NCBI GenBank assembly: GCA_017484285.1
Contig: JAFUTH010000020.1
Span: 33,175 to 97,174, forward strand
DNA length: 64,000 nt
Source: Treponema sp.
GTDB lineage: Bacteria; Spirochaetota; Spirochaetia; Treponematales; Treponemataceae
Direction: 5' to 3'
Shown piece after piece: positions 44,279 through 53,587 of this stretch; the first letter of the stretch is position 1; each line of letters opens with the position of its first letter. The translations under genes and the position numbers were made by a program. The notes under the pieces were generated by a model that saw only the letters and a program-made list of their open reading frames with translations, did no database searches and was not told where the DNA came from.

Positions 44279-45931
44279 ATGTCAGAAAAAAAATCACGCT
44301 CGCTTTTGTCGGCGGGGCTTTCGCTCTCGTTTTTTACGCTCTGCTCGCGCATTTTAGGCTTGGTGCGAGAAATGACAAAGGCGGCTTTTTTGGGAACTTC
44401 AAAATATGCCGACGCGTTCGGAATTGCGTTCATGATTCCGAATTTGCTCCGCCGCCTTTTTGCCGAAAATGCGATTTCTGTCGCATTCATTCCTACATTC
44501 AAAGGCTATCTCGAAGAATCTGATTCTGCTGACGGCAAGCAGACAATCCGCGAGTTTTTGAGCGCAACGATTACGCTCATTACTTTTTTGACGACGTGCG
44601 TTGTTTTGATTGGAATCGCGCTCACCCCGCTCATCGTGCGGATTTTCTTGGATTCAGGTGACACGCACTTGATTGCGGAAACTTCTATTCTCACGCGAAT
44701 CATGTTTCCGTATTTGATTGTGATTTCAATCGCGGCGTTTTTTCAGGGCGTTCTGAACGGCGTAAAGATTTTTTCGCCTTCGGGATTTACGCCCGTTCTC
44801 TTCAATTCGGTCGTCATTGCGGCGACATACATTCTCACTCCGATTCTCACGAATCATTTTGCGACGGACACGGACGGCATTGTCGATTCTGAACTCAAAG
44901 CGCAGATGGCGGCACGAGCAATGTCAATCGGCGTGATTTCGGGCGGGTGCGTACAGGCAGTCTTTCAGCTTCCGTTCGTGATTAAAACGGGCTGGACGTT
45001 CCACTTCACCACGCTCAAAAAAGCCTTTTCAAACGAAGGAACGCGCCGCGTAATGAAACTGATTGTGCCCACGATTATCGGCATGGCGGCGTATCAGCTG
45101 AACGATGTCGTTTCTACGGCACTTGCGGGAAAGGCGGGCACAGGAATCGTTTCGTCGCTGCAATATTCGCTTCGCTTGCAGGAATTGATTCTTGGCATTT
45201 TCGCGGTTTCAATCGGCACGGTGATTCTGCCCGATTTGAGCGGCTTGGCAAAAAAAGAATTATGGTCGGACTTCAACGCAATGCTCGTGCAAGCGGCAAA
45301 AATCATGGCGTTGATTTCGATTCCCGTCACATTCTTTTCGCTCATCTGCGGCACGGAAATCATTTCGCTCGTCTACAAATCAAAACGATTCACCGATGAA
45401 TCCGTTCGCCTCACGCTCGTTGCATTCCGATGGCACATCGCGGGCTTGTTTTTCATCGCGCTCAACCGAATCATTTCGCCCGCATTCTACGCGCAAGGAA
45501 ACACAAAATCGCCCACGGTCGCAGGCATTTTCGGCTTTGCGGTGAACATTGCGCTTGCATTGGCAGTCGTCACGCTCCGAAATGACGGAACTGGCGGCGG
45601 AATTGCGCTCGCGCTTTCAATCGCAAGTTTCGCAAACACGGTCGCGCTATTTATCTTCTTACGCAAAAACAAAAATCTCGATGTCAAAGCCGTCACGCTC
45701 GGCACGGTGCTGTACGCGGTAAAACTCGTTGTGCTTTCGATTGTTGCCGCAATTCCGACCTACTTCGTGCGAAACGCGATTCTCCCTGTTTTTGAAGGGC
45801 ACGGGCGGCTTATCGGCTTTGGCGTTCCGCTCTTTGTGTGCGCGATTGTGTACGCGGCGGCAGGTGTGATTCTGCTTCTCATTACAAAAGATGAAATTGT
45901 AAAAATTATTGTAAGGAAAATAAAGAAATGA
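44279..45931 (+). CDS. murJ: Lipid II flippase MurJ (MviN)
   Basis: Moves lipid II across the inner membrane for peptidoglycan synthesis. 550 residues, about 14 membrane helices. Signature start SLLSAGLSLSFFTLCSRILGLVREM, then IPNLLRRLFAENAISVAFIPTF, FPYLIVISIAAFFQGVLNG, YQLNDVVSTALA and QYSLRLQELILGIFAVSIGTVILP. Length and arginines of the central cavity region look normal. Leaderless layout at the start. Confidence 0.95.
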   Translation: MSEKKSRSLLSAGLSLSFFTLCSRILGLVREMTKAAFLGTSKYADAFGIAFMIPNLLRRLFAENAISVAFIPTFKGYLEESDSADGKQTIREFLSATITLITFLTTCVVLIGIALTPLIVRIFLDSGDTHLIAETSILTRIMFPYLIVISIAAFFQGVLNGVKIFSPSGFTPVLFNSVVIAATYILTPILTNHFATDTDGIVDSELKAQMAARAMSIGVISGGCVQAVFQLPFVIKTGWTFHFTTLKKAFSNEGTRRVMKLIVPTIIGMAAYQLNDVVSTALAGKAGTGIVSSLQYSLRLQELILGIFAVSIGTVILPDLSGLAKKELWSDFNAMLVQAAKIMALISIPVTFFSLICGTEIISLVYKSKRFTDESVRLTLVAFRWHIAGLFFIALNRIISPAFYAQGNTKSPTVAGIFGFAVNIALALAVVTLRNDGTGGGIALALSIASFANTVALFIFLRKNKNLDVKAVTLGTVLYAVKLVVLSIVAAIPTYFVRNAILPVFEGHGRLIGFGVPLFVCAIVYAAAGVILLLITKDEIVKIIVRKIKK

Positions 45932-45986
45932 TGTCGTCTGCTGAGCAAATGTGATATACTACAAAAAACAATAAATGGGGGCAATT

Positions 45987-46220
45987 ATGTCAGATTTTGC
46001 AGTAAGTGATATTATGGCGCATATCAATGATTTCTCTTATGCCGAGCGACAAACGTTGTTCCAAGCATTTAAGGATTCCCTCAAACATAAGCCAAAGAAA
46101 ATTCGACTTGCACGAGGGAACAACAAAGAGCCTGTTATAACAAACAGTCTTTTGGGAATATTTAAGGATACTTCTGTTACGCTTGAAGATGTCCGTGAAG
46201 AGAGGATGGCGCGTCAATGA
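45987..46220 (+). CDS. Small antitoxin-like protein of a PIN toxin pair
   Basis: 77 residues from the ATG at 45987, with GGGGG 5 bp upstream. Basic C-terminal half (KHKPKKIRLARGN) and a charged end (LEDVREERMARQ). It overlaps the PIN-domain gene by 4 bp (ATGA), the classic antitoxin-toxin coupling. No DNA-binding family recognised. The antitoxin call rests on position, size and overlap. An extended -10 (TGATATACT, ending 45960) lies upstream. Confidence 0.75.
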   Translation: MSDFAVSDIMAHINDFSYAERQTLFQAFKDSLKHKPKKIRLARGNNKEPVITNSLLGIFKDTSVTLEDVREERMARQ

Positions 46221-46633
46221 AAGTTCTCGTCGATACAAATGTGATTCTTGATGTTTGTTTTGAGCGAGCAGAATTTCAAGATGATGCGAAAAAGATATTT
46301 GCACTCATTGAGCAAAAAAAATTGAAGGGATGCATTTCATCGACTGTTGCAACTGATATTTATTATATGGCTCGGAAGCAGTTCAAAAATAAAGAAAAAG
46401 CCCTTTGGACTATCACGCGAATTTCACAATTATTTAAAATCCTCAAAGCCGATGAAAAATCGATTAAACAAGCAATCGCATTGCATTGGTCAGATTTTGA
46501 AGATTCTGTGCAGTATGCGGTCGCAAAACGCTCGCATGTAAAAGCGATAATTACAAGAAATACAAAAGATTACGCGCATTCGCACATTCCTGTATACACA
46601 CCAAAAGAATTCTTGGAATTAACATATTCATAA
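46217..46633 (+). CDS. PIN-domain ribonuclease toxin (VapC-like)
   Basis: 138 residues. PIN acidic residues are visible: MKVLVDTNVILDV (first Asp), ISSTVATDIYYMAR, FEDSVQYAVA (Glu/Asp) and ITRNTKDYAHSHIPVYTPKEFL (last Asp, typical C-terminal block). Predicted endoribonuclease toxin held by the upstream partner. AT-rich pair inserted between murJ and a peptidase gene. Confidence 0.88.
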   Translation: MKVLVDTNVILDVCFERAEFQDDAKKIFALIEQKKLKGCISSTVATDIYYMARKQFKNKEKALWTITRISQLFKILKADEKSIKQAIALHWSDFEDSVQYAVAKRSHVKAIITRNTKDYAHSHIPVYTPKEFLELTYS

Positions 46634-46650
46634 TAGTACGGACACAAATC

Positions 46651-47799
46651 ATGAAAAACTACACACAAGATGAACTGAAAAAAATCTACTCGGCACGGCG
46701 CGAAAAGTTGCTCGCGTACATGACCGAGCATGGCATTACGGCGGCGGTGTTTGAGGACTGCGAGGAGCGGCGAAATCCCGCGGTGAGATACTTCACGGGG
46801 CATCCGACGGACGCGCTTTTTATCATCGCGTCGAACGGGAAATGCGCGCTCATTCCGTGGGACGAAAATTTGGCGAAAGAGCGTGCGGTCGATGTGCAGA
46901 TTTTGCCGTACAACAAATACGAGCGGCGGAACACACGCGCTGCCAAAGAAGTGCTCAAATCGTTCAAAATCAAAGGAAGCCGCCTCAAGGTTGAGCTTCC
47001 GCCCACAACGCCCTATCCGCTTTTTTTGCAATATGTGGACGCGCTCGACGGCTGGGATGTGCTCTGCCGCGAGCATTCTACGCATGATTTTGTCGTTGAT
47101 ATGCGCTCTACAAAAGACGAATACGAAATCGAATGTACCAAAGAAGCGTGCCGCGTAGGTGACTGGATTATCTCTGAGATTGAGCGCGGAATCCGTGAGA
47201 AGTGGCTTCAAAAAGAAAGCGATGTCGCGCTTTTGATTGAGTCAGAATTGCGGAAATGCGGCTGTGAGCGCACGGGCTTTGACACGCTCGCGGCGGGGCC
47301 GAGCCGAAGTTTTGCGATTCATGCCTTTCCGGGCTACACAAACGCTCCGTGGCCAGCGCAGGGGCTTTCGATTCTCGATTTTGGTGTAGTCTACGAAGGC
47401 TACACGAGCGACACCACGCTCACCGTGGCAAAAGGCCCGCTTTCACCCAAGCAAGAAGAACTGCTCGCACTCGTAGAACGCGCGGCGGAGCAAGCTCTTC
47501 CGCTCTACAAAGCTGGCGAGCAAATAAAAAAAGCGGCAGAAGCCGCTGATTTGGTCTTTTCTAAGGCAAAGCGCGTTATGCCGCACACGCTCGGGCACGG
47601 AATCGGCTTGGAAATTCATGAATTTCCGCGCGTAAGCCCCAAGCAAGCAGACGATGTGCTTTTTAAGCCCGGCATGATTGTAACGCTCGAGCCAGGCTTG
47701 TACGACCCGGAACTCGGTGGCGTGCGCCTTGAAAACGATGTCCTCATCACCGAAGAAGGCAATGAGGTCATCACACATTCAAAGATAATTCGGATTTAA
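46651..47799 (+). CDS. M24 family Xaa-Pro aminopeptidase
   Basis: 382 residues: a creatinase-like N-terminal domain (about 1-150) and the pita-bread catalytic domain. Metal ligands are readable in order: LDFGVVY, TSDTTL, GHGIGLEIHE, TLEPGLYDPE, RLENDVLIT. Releases N-terminal residues preceding proline. 17 bp after the PIN gene and possibly transcribed with it. Followed by a strong bidirectional terminator. Confidence 0.92.
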   Translation: MKNYTQDELKKIYSARREKLLAYMTEHGITAAVFEDCEERRNPAVRYFTGHPTDALFIIASNGKCALIPWDENLAKERAVDVQILPYNKYERRNTRAAKEVLKSFKIKGSRLKVELPPTTPYPLFLQYVDALDGWDVLCREHSTHDFVVDMRSTKDEYEIECTKEACRVGDWIISEIERGIREKWLQKESDVALLIESELRKCGCERTGFDTLAAGPSRSFAIHAFPGYTNAPWPAQGLSILDFGVVYEGYTSDTTLTVAKGPLSPKQEELLALVERAAEQALPLYKAGEQIKKAAEAADLVFSKAKRVMPHTLGHGIGLEIHEFPRVSPKQADDVLFKPGMIVTLEPGLYDPELGGVRLENDVLITEEGNEVITHSKIIRI

Positions 47800-47815
47800 T
47801 CAAGAAAATCAAAAC

Positions 47816-47863
47816 AAAAAAATCCCGTGCCTCACGCAGAGCGTGAATGACACGGGATTTTTT
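47816..47863. terminator. Bidirectional intrinsic terminator
   Basis: AAAAAAATCCCGTG pairs with CACGGGATTTTTT. An inner TCACGC-AGA-GCGTGA stem sits on top. It lies between the convergent M24 peptidase and repeat-lipoprotein genes, with A and T tracts on the correct sides for both. Confidence 0.9.
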
Positions 47864-47918
47864 AGGGTGACGTTACGCCACAGCGTGAGCCATGACGTAA
47901 GGATTGCATGTAGTCAAA

Positions 47919-50900
47919 TTACTCTGCGACAACCTGAACGATGTTAGAGTAAACCGTAACACCGTCACGCTCTGCTTTTACGTAGTACAAGTAGTCGTTT
48001 GCGTCTGTTGCAGGCCTAGAGTCACTTGCAGCAGCGAATGTTTGGGTACGAACAGTGACTTTGCTGACCTTAAGGTCTGTTGCCTCAAAGTTGATGTTAA
48101 TCAAGTCATCAGCTGCCGCTGCGCGTGTTGCCTTGTAGACAGTGTACGTAGTGTCTTCCAAAACATCAGTACTGTAGTCATTATAAGATGAAGTACCTGT
48201 AACAGTAGTCGTAGATACACGGATGCGCACCTTTGATGTATCATACGTCCCATCATCGTTAAGGAAACCATTTACGTTGATAGCAACAGCGTACAACACA
48301 GGAGTTGCGCTTGTTGCCACTGATGTGTCAACAATCCATCCAGTAGTACCGTTGGATTCACCAAGCTTGTTCACATCATTCTCTTCATCGAGAGCTGAGT
48401 GTTTGACAACTCGGAAGTGGTAGCCAGAGTCAGGCACATTGTCCCACTTCTCGGTCGCAACATAGTAATGCACCTTTTCAGAGTAATTTTCAGATGTAAA
48501 TTCAGTACCAGTTACCAAACCCGTTGTTGAGTTCTTACCGAGAACCATCGTGAGGTCGTAAAGCTTCGTCCAAGTCTTGGTGTAGTTAGTTCCATTATCC
48601 GTGTACTCAAATGTCGCATACTCAAGCGTGTAGGTGTAGTTATCGATAGAGTCGCTGTCACCAATAGCATCTTCGACATTGAACATGAAATCATTGTTAT
48701 CAGTGCGCGTTGAAGTAGCTTCATACTGAGAAACGGTGAGCGTGAGGTTACCCGCATAGTTCGGAACGACACTAGCCTTATCTGAACAGTACGCAATCTC
48801 ATACGCGTCTGCGTAGTTATCGTCGTCGGTGGTGTCGCCGTCGCTGAGGATTGCGATTACCGCAACGAATTCGCCAGTCGGAATATTCTTGATAGCCTCG
48901 CTGAATGTGTACGTAGCAGCATCGAGCGTTACGCTTGATGAAACAGGTGTCGGGAGAGTGACAGATGTCGTTGCAGAGAGTACCTTCGCTTTTGCCGCAT
49001 CGAGAGACTTAGCTGTTGCATAGCGAACTGCCGAGAGCTTCGCCTTTGTTGTGTCCGTAATAGTGATTGTGAAGTCACTAACGTCGTTCACCAGACCATC
49101 GTTGTCGAGGTTCTTGAGAGAAAGCACATTAGCGGAGATAGTATCATCGGGGTAGTTGTAGTTGAGAATGAGGTTGTTACCGTTAAACTTAATATCGCTA
49201 TCACTTAACTGCAAGACTCCGACTTCATCAGGCTCAGCAATGTGCTTAGCATCAGCAACAGCGTACTTACTGTCTGTGCCGTCAGTTGCCGTTACGATGA
49301 ATGCATAGTAACCAGCCTTGAGTTCAGCAGCAGTCAAATCAACAACACCGCCGTAAAGCTTATAGGTGACATATCCGCTTGAGGAATCTACGTCTGAGTA
49401 TTCTGTATAAGACGTCGGTGTTTTGTCTGTAACGTTAGAGCCACCAATCTTAGCCAAGTACTGAGCAGCATTTGCGCTGATTGCGCTATATGCGTAGCCA
49501 ATCTTGTAGGTGAACTCAGACTTTCCGGAGAACGTGAAGTAGAATCCGTCGAAGTTGTCCGTTGTGCTTGCGCCTGATGTGACGAACTGAACATTCGGAG
49601 AATTTACGTAAATATCAGAGGTTTCTGCCGTGTCAATCTGGAGACCACCAACTCCAATCGTTCCTGTGTCGTTACGTATGAATGCACTCGTAGAAGCAGA
49701 GAGATACGTTTCGGTTGCGTCAGAAGCGACAACGTAGAAGTAGTAGTAGCCGTCAGCGAGGTCTTCGACTGCCTGGTAGTACTCGATGGTGTAGTTACCG
49801 TCTTCGTCAGGTGCGCTTGTAATGCCCGTGTTTGTCGCATCCCATGTGATGGTCTTGACTTCGCTTGCATTGTAAGCGCGGTTTTCAGCCTGAGCAGCAG
49901 AGTTCGCGCTGTAGCCGTATTTGACCGTGATTGTTTGGTCAATCGGAGCCAATGCAGAAACAACAGAGATTTCAATGTCGTTCACAACATTGTCTGAGCC
50001 GAGAGCAGTCTTCGTTACATAGAAGCTTCCCGGTGCGGAGAGTTCTTTGTCAGAATCCGCAATCTTGATTCCGCTTGATTCAAATGCAGCAACTGTCGCA
50101 GATGTGTATCCGTCAGCAGAAGCCGTTACGGTGAAGTAATAGTAACCGTCATCGAGGTCTTCGATAATATCGTTGTAAGCAACCGTGTATGTGCCATCTT
50201 TCTCGGTGACTGTAGCTTCGGTTGTCCATGTGAATGTCTTAGCCTGTGCTGTGTAAGCGAGGTATTTCGCTTCTTCGAGAGAGCTTTCGCTGAAGCCGTA
50301 CTTGACAGTGAGTGTCTGGACCGGTTTAGCGGCAGCAGAGCGAACCTGGAGAACGACATCGTTTGCGTACTCGCCCGCAGTAACGTCTTTCAATTCAGCA
50401 GTGAACACTGCTGGGTCAGAGAGCGTCTTGTTAGCGTCCGCAATCTTGATTCCAGTTGCAGGAGTTGTTGTAGCAGCGGTTGTTGCAGACACGTATCCGT
50501 CAGCAGAAGCCGTTACGGTGAAGTAGTAGTAACCGTCAGCAAGGTCTTCGATAACATCGTAGTAGCTGATTGTGTCATCACCGTTATCGATAGCTTCGGT
50601 TGTCCATGTGAATGTCTTTGCGCTTGTGGTGTACGCGAGGTACTGAGCCTCAGCGAGAGAGCTTGTGCTGTAGCCGTATGTGACAGTGAGCGTCTGCTCA
50701 ACATCTGCGGCAGCAGAAGTAACGTTGATTTCGACATCGTTTTCGTAGTCGCCCGCGTTGATGTCTTTCAATGCAACGGTGAACGTTGTCGGTGCGTCGA
50801 GTGCCAATACAGAAGAAACAGTCTTAGCCTGAGTATCGTAAGCAGAGACTCGTCCTGTTTCAGCAGCAACGAGGATGAAGTAGTAGTAGCCTTCTTCGAC

Positions 50901-52727
50901 ATTCTTGAGAACGTCATTGTACGTGATGACCTCATCGCCGTTAGAGTCAACAGAAACAACAGGCTCAACAGTCCATGTAAATGCGGTTGGTGTTGCTTTA
51001 GCGATTGCCTGAGCAGCAGCTGCGCTTGTTGCGCTGTATCCGTAGTAGAGTTTGAGCGTCTGTTCAACGCCTGCGGCTGTGCTTGCCTCGATTGTGATGT
51101 CGTTATCGAACAAGTCAGTTGCATCGAATGCAGCAGTTCTGATTGTGAGAGAAGGATCTTCTGTTGCAATGTTTGTAGAGCCAATCTTAATCTGGTAGAG
51201 AGCAGCGTCGCTCTTGTCACCAGCGTAGACATAGTTGTCAGTCTTACCGTCTTTGCTTGTGACAGCGCGGAATACGTAAGAGCCGTTGTCCAAATCTTTG
51301 AGAACGATTGTGTACGTGAGGTACTTCTTGTTAGAGGCAGCAGACTGTGCTGTGGTCTCTGGGAGCGTTACATCAACGAGGTTCGTTCCTGCCTTAGCAT
51401 TTGCGATTGCCGTATCCTGAGAAGAAGAATCAGATGCATAAGAAAGAGCGAGCGTTGTACCGCTAGAAACAGTAACGTCGAATACGAGGTCATTGGTCTT
51501 GTTGTCCTCGTCGAATGCGAGACCGCCATAGATTGTTCGTGAAGAAGAAACTGTAGAGCTTGCAGCAGAGAAGTCGAATGTAGCCGCATCTGCATAGCTT
51601 GCAGCGATAGCAGAGAGCGTTTTGCTTGCTTTAGTACCGTAGCGTGTGCCGTCTGTATGAACGACATAGTAGGTGACATCATAGTCGCCGTCAGCAAGCG
51701 TGTCGTCAATGTAGTAAGAAACAGAGTCTTCTGTTTTGACTTCACCCGTGAGTTTTGTCCACACGTTGTTTCGTTTGCTGTACACGACATGGTTTGTGGT
51801 AGCGTCAGCTTTGTTAGCAGACGTTGTTGCCGGTGTAAAGATAACGCGGGCAGTGAATGTAGTTTTGTCGAGCCAGTATGCATTTACGCTAGACGGTCCA
51901 GTTCCTTCGTCGATTGCTTCGAGAGAAGCGGTGTCTTTGCTGAGTGCAGAAACCTTGTCATAGCTTGCGAGAACGCTTGACGTGTTGAGACTTGCAGCCT
52001 TTGCGCTTGCGACAACGTAGATTTCTTTTTCGCCAACAGAAGGAGCGAGCACGACGTGAGCGTCATAGTTCTCTTCGCGGAGAGAATCTGCGTTAGCAAC
52101 TGTAGAATTGTCAGCGACAGTTGCGAGCGTGAGCGGGTCAGAAAACTCAGTGACCAAGCCCTTTGTGACGACGTAAACGGTGTAGTTGAGCCATGCTTTT
52201 GCAGGGAACGTAACGCCGAAGAATCCGTCGCTTGCTTCCTCAAACTTGACTTTTGAAGAAGAGCCGGTCGCGTCGATTGAAAGCGCGCTTGTAACCGCAT
52301 TTTCATATTCGGTCGGCGTCGGAATGTTTCCTGTTAATGTGATTTCACCTTTGCTTGCGCGAAGATACACTGCGCGAGAAGGCACGCCAGCAGAAGAACC
52401 GGCTGCTGAACCACCGCCGATAGCGATGACTTCATATTTGTATGAAACGCCGTCCTGTACAGATGCATCTGTGTACGTATTGCCAGCCAAAGTAGTCTGG
52501 CGAATGCCGTTTCGATACACTTCATATGATGTTGCGCTTGGAATCGCGTTCCACCAGATGTAGTTGAAGCCGTAATAAGCTTTACCGCTTACTGACGGGG
52601 CATCAAGTGTGATGATTGTGTCTTCTGACGCTGAGTATTTTGTATCAGCGGCGTCACCACACGAAGTAAAGATTGCTGATGTAAGAAGCAATGCTGCTCC
52701 CGTCACCAAAGCCAAAATTTTCTTCAT
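47919..52727 (-). CDS. Very large repeat-containing surface lipoprotein
   Basis: 1602 residues. Signal peptide with lipobox SAIFTSC (Cys about 23). An Fn3-like domain follows (WWNAIPSATSYEVYRNG, VSYKYEVIAIGG), then a Thr/Ser/Asp-rich beta repeat region. At least four ~115-125-residue modules between about residues 540 and 1090 share the lines DVEQTLTVTYGYSTSSLAEA, FTWTTEA and DLADGYYYFTVTASADGY. Weaker copies lie on both sides. Adhesin or other cell-surface role inferred, ligand unknown. TAGGAGGA precedes the start. It is divergent from a LuxR-type regulator gene 157 bp away. A TCCCT-AAC-AGGGA dyad sits at 52756-52768. Confidence 0.85.
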   Translation of the reverse strand: MKKILALVTGAALLLTSAIFTSCGDAADTKYSASEDTIITLDAPSVSGKAYYGFNYIWWNAIPSATSYEVYRNGIRQTTLAGNTYTDASVQDGVSYKYEVIAIGGGSAAGSSAGVPSRAVYLRASKGEITLTGNIPTPTEYENAVTSALSIDATGSSSKVKFEEASDGFFGVTFPAKAWLNYTVYVVTKGLVTEFSDPLTLATVADNSTVANADSLREENYDAHVVLAPSVGEKEIYVVASAKAASLNTSSVLASYDKVSALSKDTASLEAIDEGTGPSSVNAYWLDKTTFTARVIFTPATTSANKADATTNHVVYSKRNNVWTKLTGEVKTEDSVSYYIDDTLADGDYDVTYYVVHTDGTRYGTKASKTLSAIAASYADAATFDFSAASSTVSSSRTIYGGLAFDEDNKTNDLVFDVTVSSGTTLALSYASDSSSQDTAIANAKAGTNLVDVTLPETTAQSAASNKKYLTYTIVLKDLDNGSYVFRAVTSKDGKTDNYVYAGDKSDAALYQIKIGSTNIATEDPSLTIRTAAFDATDLFDNDITIEASTAAGVEQTLKLYYGYSATSAAAAQAIAKATPTAFTWTVEPVVSVDSNGDEVITYNDVLKNVEEGYYYFILVAAETGRVSAYDTQAKTVSSVLALDAPTTFTVALKDINAGDYENDVEINVTSAAADVEQTLTVTYGYSTSSLAEAQYLAYTTSAKTFTWTTEAIDNGDDTISYYDVIEDLADGYYYFTVTASADGYVSATTAATTTPATGIKIADANKTLSDPAVFTAELKDVTAGEYANDVVLQVRSAAAKPVQTLTVKYGFSESSLEEAKYLAYTAQAKTFTWTTEATVTEKDGTYTVAYNDIIEDLDDGYYYFTVTASADGYTSATVAAFESSGIKIADSDKELSAPGSFYVTKTALGSDNVVNDIEISVVSALAPIDQTITVKYGYSANSAAQAENRAYNASEVKTITWDATNTGITSAPDEDGNYTIEYYQAVEDLADGYYYFYVVASDATETYLSASTSAFIRNDTGTIGVGGLQIDTAETSDIYVNSPNVQFVTSGASTTDNFDGFYFTFSGKSEFTYKIGYAYSAISANAAQYLAKIGGSNVTDKTPTSYTEYSDVDSSSGYVTYKLYGGVVDLTAAELKAGYYAFIVTATDGTDSKYAVADAKHIAEPDEVGVLQLSDSDIKFNGNNLILNYNYPDDTISANVLSLKNLDNDGLVNDVSDFTITITDTTKAKLSAVRYATAKSLDAAKAKVLSATTSVTLPTPVSSSVTLDAATYTFSEAIKNIPTGEFVAVIAILSDGDTTDDDNYADAYEIAYCSDKASVVPNYAGNLTLTVSQYEATSTRTDNNDFMFNVEDAIGDSDSIDNYTYTLEYATFEYTDNGTNYTKTWTKLYDLTMVLGKNSTTGLVTGTEFTSENYSEKVHYYVATEKWDNVPDSGYHFRVVKHSALDEENDVNKLGESNGTTGWIVDTSVATSATPVLYAVAINVNGFLNDDGTYDTSKVRIRVSTTTVTGTSSYNDYSTDVLEDTTYTVYKATRAAAADDLININFEATDLKVSKVTVRTQTFAAASDSRPATDANDYLYYVKAERDGVTVYSNIVQVVAE

Positions 52728-52847
52728 AAAATCCTCCTAAGATTTTTGAACTATATCCCTAACAGGGACAGTGAAGATTTTAAGATTATTTACAACGAAA
52801 AAATAAGCGTGTAACTCACAAAAATTAAGAAAAAAATAAAAATTTTC

Positions 52848-52877
52848 TTAACTTTTTTAAAAATACTGTGCTAAAAT
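52848..52877 (+). promoter_or_regulatory. Regulator promoter TTAACT-18-TAAAAT, 7 bp before ATG
   Basis: TTAACT (52848-52853), an 18-bp spacer, TAAAAT (52872-52877), GGAGATT-ATG. The GGAG would fall at or before the transcription start, so it may not function as a Shine-Dalgarno. Confidence 0.5.
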
Positions 52878-52884
52878 GGAGATT

Positions 52885-53541
52885 ATGGAGAAATTACTGT
52901 ATCTATTTGACGCAGAACCCGCCGTCATCGAGGGGCTTTGCGCATGGCTAGAGCGACGTCCGGACATAAAAGTCGTCGCAAAGGCAGAATCCGTTAAAGA
53001 CGCGCTTTCCATTATCGACTCCGCGTGCATCGACGAAACAAAACGCATAGTCGCCGTCACGGACTTGAGTTTCCGAAGAATCGGCGAACAAAAGAACATC
53101 GACGGTTTACGAATCCTCAAGGCGATTGCCGATTCAAAAAAGCCCATCAAGGCGCTCGTTTTTTCATCGCTCGACATGGGCGGCTACCTGCGCACCTGCA
53201 TGTCGCCAAAATACGGAGCGACAGGCTTTCTCTCAAAAGAATGCAACCGCGACACGTTTTTTGAAGCGCTCGACTGCCTCTACGACGACAAGCCGTATTT
53301 TTCTGAGCGGCTCAAGACTGTCCTCGACGAAACCGAAAACATCTACGGCAAATTATCAAAAACCGAACGGATTGTCCTCAAGCTCATGCTCTCAGACCTC
53401 ACAAACCACGAGATTGCAGAACGACTCGACATCTCAATACGCACCGTTGAGAATCACGTCTCGCACATTTACGGAAAGGCAAAAGCCTATGACAGATATG
53501 CACTATTCATAAAAGTAGGGGGGGGGGATATAGATATATAG
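52885..53541 (+). CDS. LuxR/NarL-type response regulator with poly-G tract
   Basis: 218 residues from the ATG at 52885. An alternative ATG three codons upstream lies inside the -10. Receiver-like N-terminus: LLYLFDAEPAVIEGL (acidic pocket partly kept), VAVTDLSF (phosphoacceptor Asp), a long loop, ALVFSS, GATGFLSKE (Lys). A NarL-type HTH ends the protein: LSKTERIVLKLMLSDLTNHEIAERL, ISIRTVENHVSHIYGKAKA. A run of ten G encodes VGGG, five codons before the stop. No sensor kinase is adjacent. It is divergent from the 1602-residue lipoprotein, a plausible target. Confidence 0.88.
   Translation: MEKLLYLFDAEPAVIEGLCAWLERRPDIKVVAKAESVKDALSIIDSACIDETKRIVAVTDLSFRRIGEQKNIDGLRILKAIADSKKPIKALVFSSLDMGGYLRTCMSPKYGATGFLSKECNRDTFFEALDCLYDDKPYFSERLKTVLDETENIYGKLSKTERIVLKLMLSDLTNHEIAERLDISIRTVENHVSHIYGKAKAYDRYALFIKVGGGDIDI
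53518..53527 (+). repeat. Homopolymeric G10 tract inside the regulator gene
   Basis: Ten consecutive G just after the HTH codons. With ten G the frame stops at 53541. With nine it stops three residues sooner. With eleven it opens a frame to 53891, antisense to the ABC ATPase gene, adding about 117 residues. Confidence 0.8.
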
Positions 53542-53545
53542 TGTC

Positions 53546-53584
53546 AAAAAAAAGCGCGTTCCGAACGGGAACGCGCTTTTTTTT
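53546..53584. terminator. Bidirectional intrinsic terminator
   Basis: A8, then GCGCGTTCC and GGAACGCGC around a 5-nt loop, then T8. A perfect stem between the convergent regulator and ABC transporter genes. Confidence 0.95.
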
Positions 53585-53587
53585 GCG

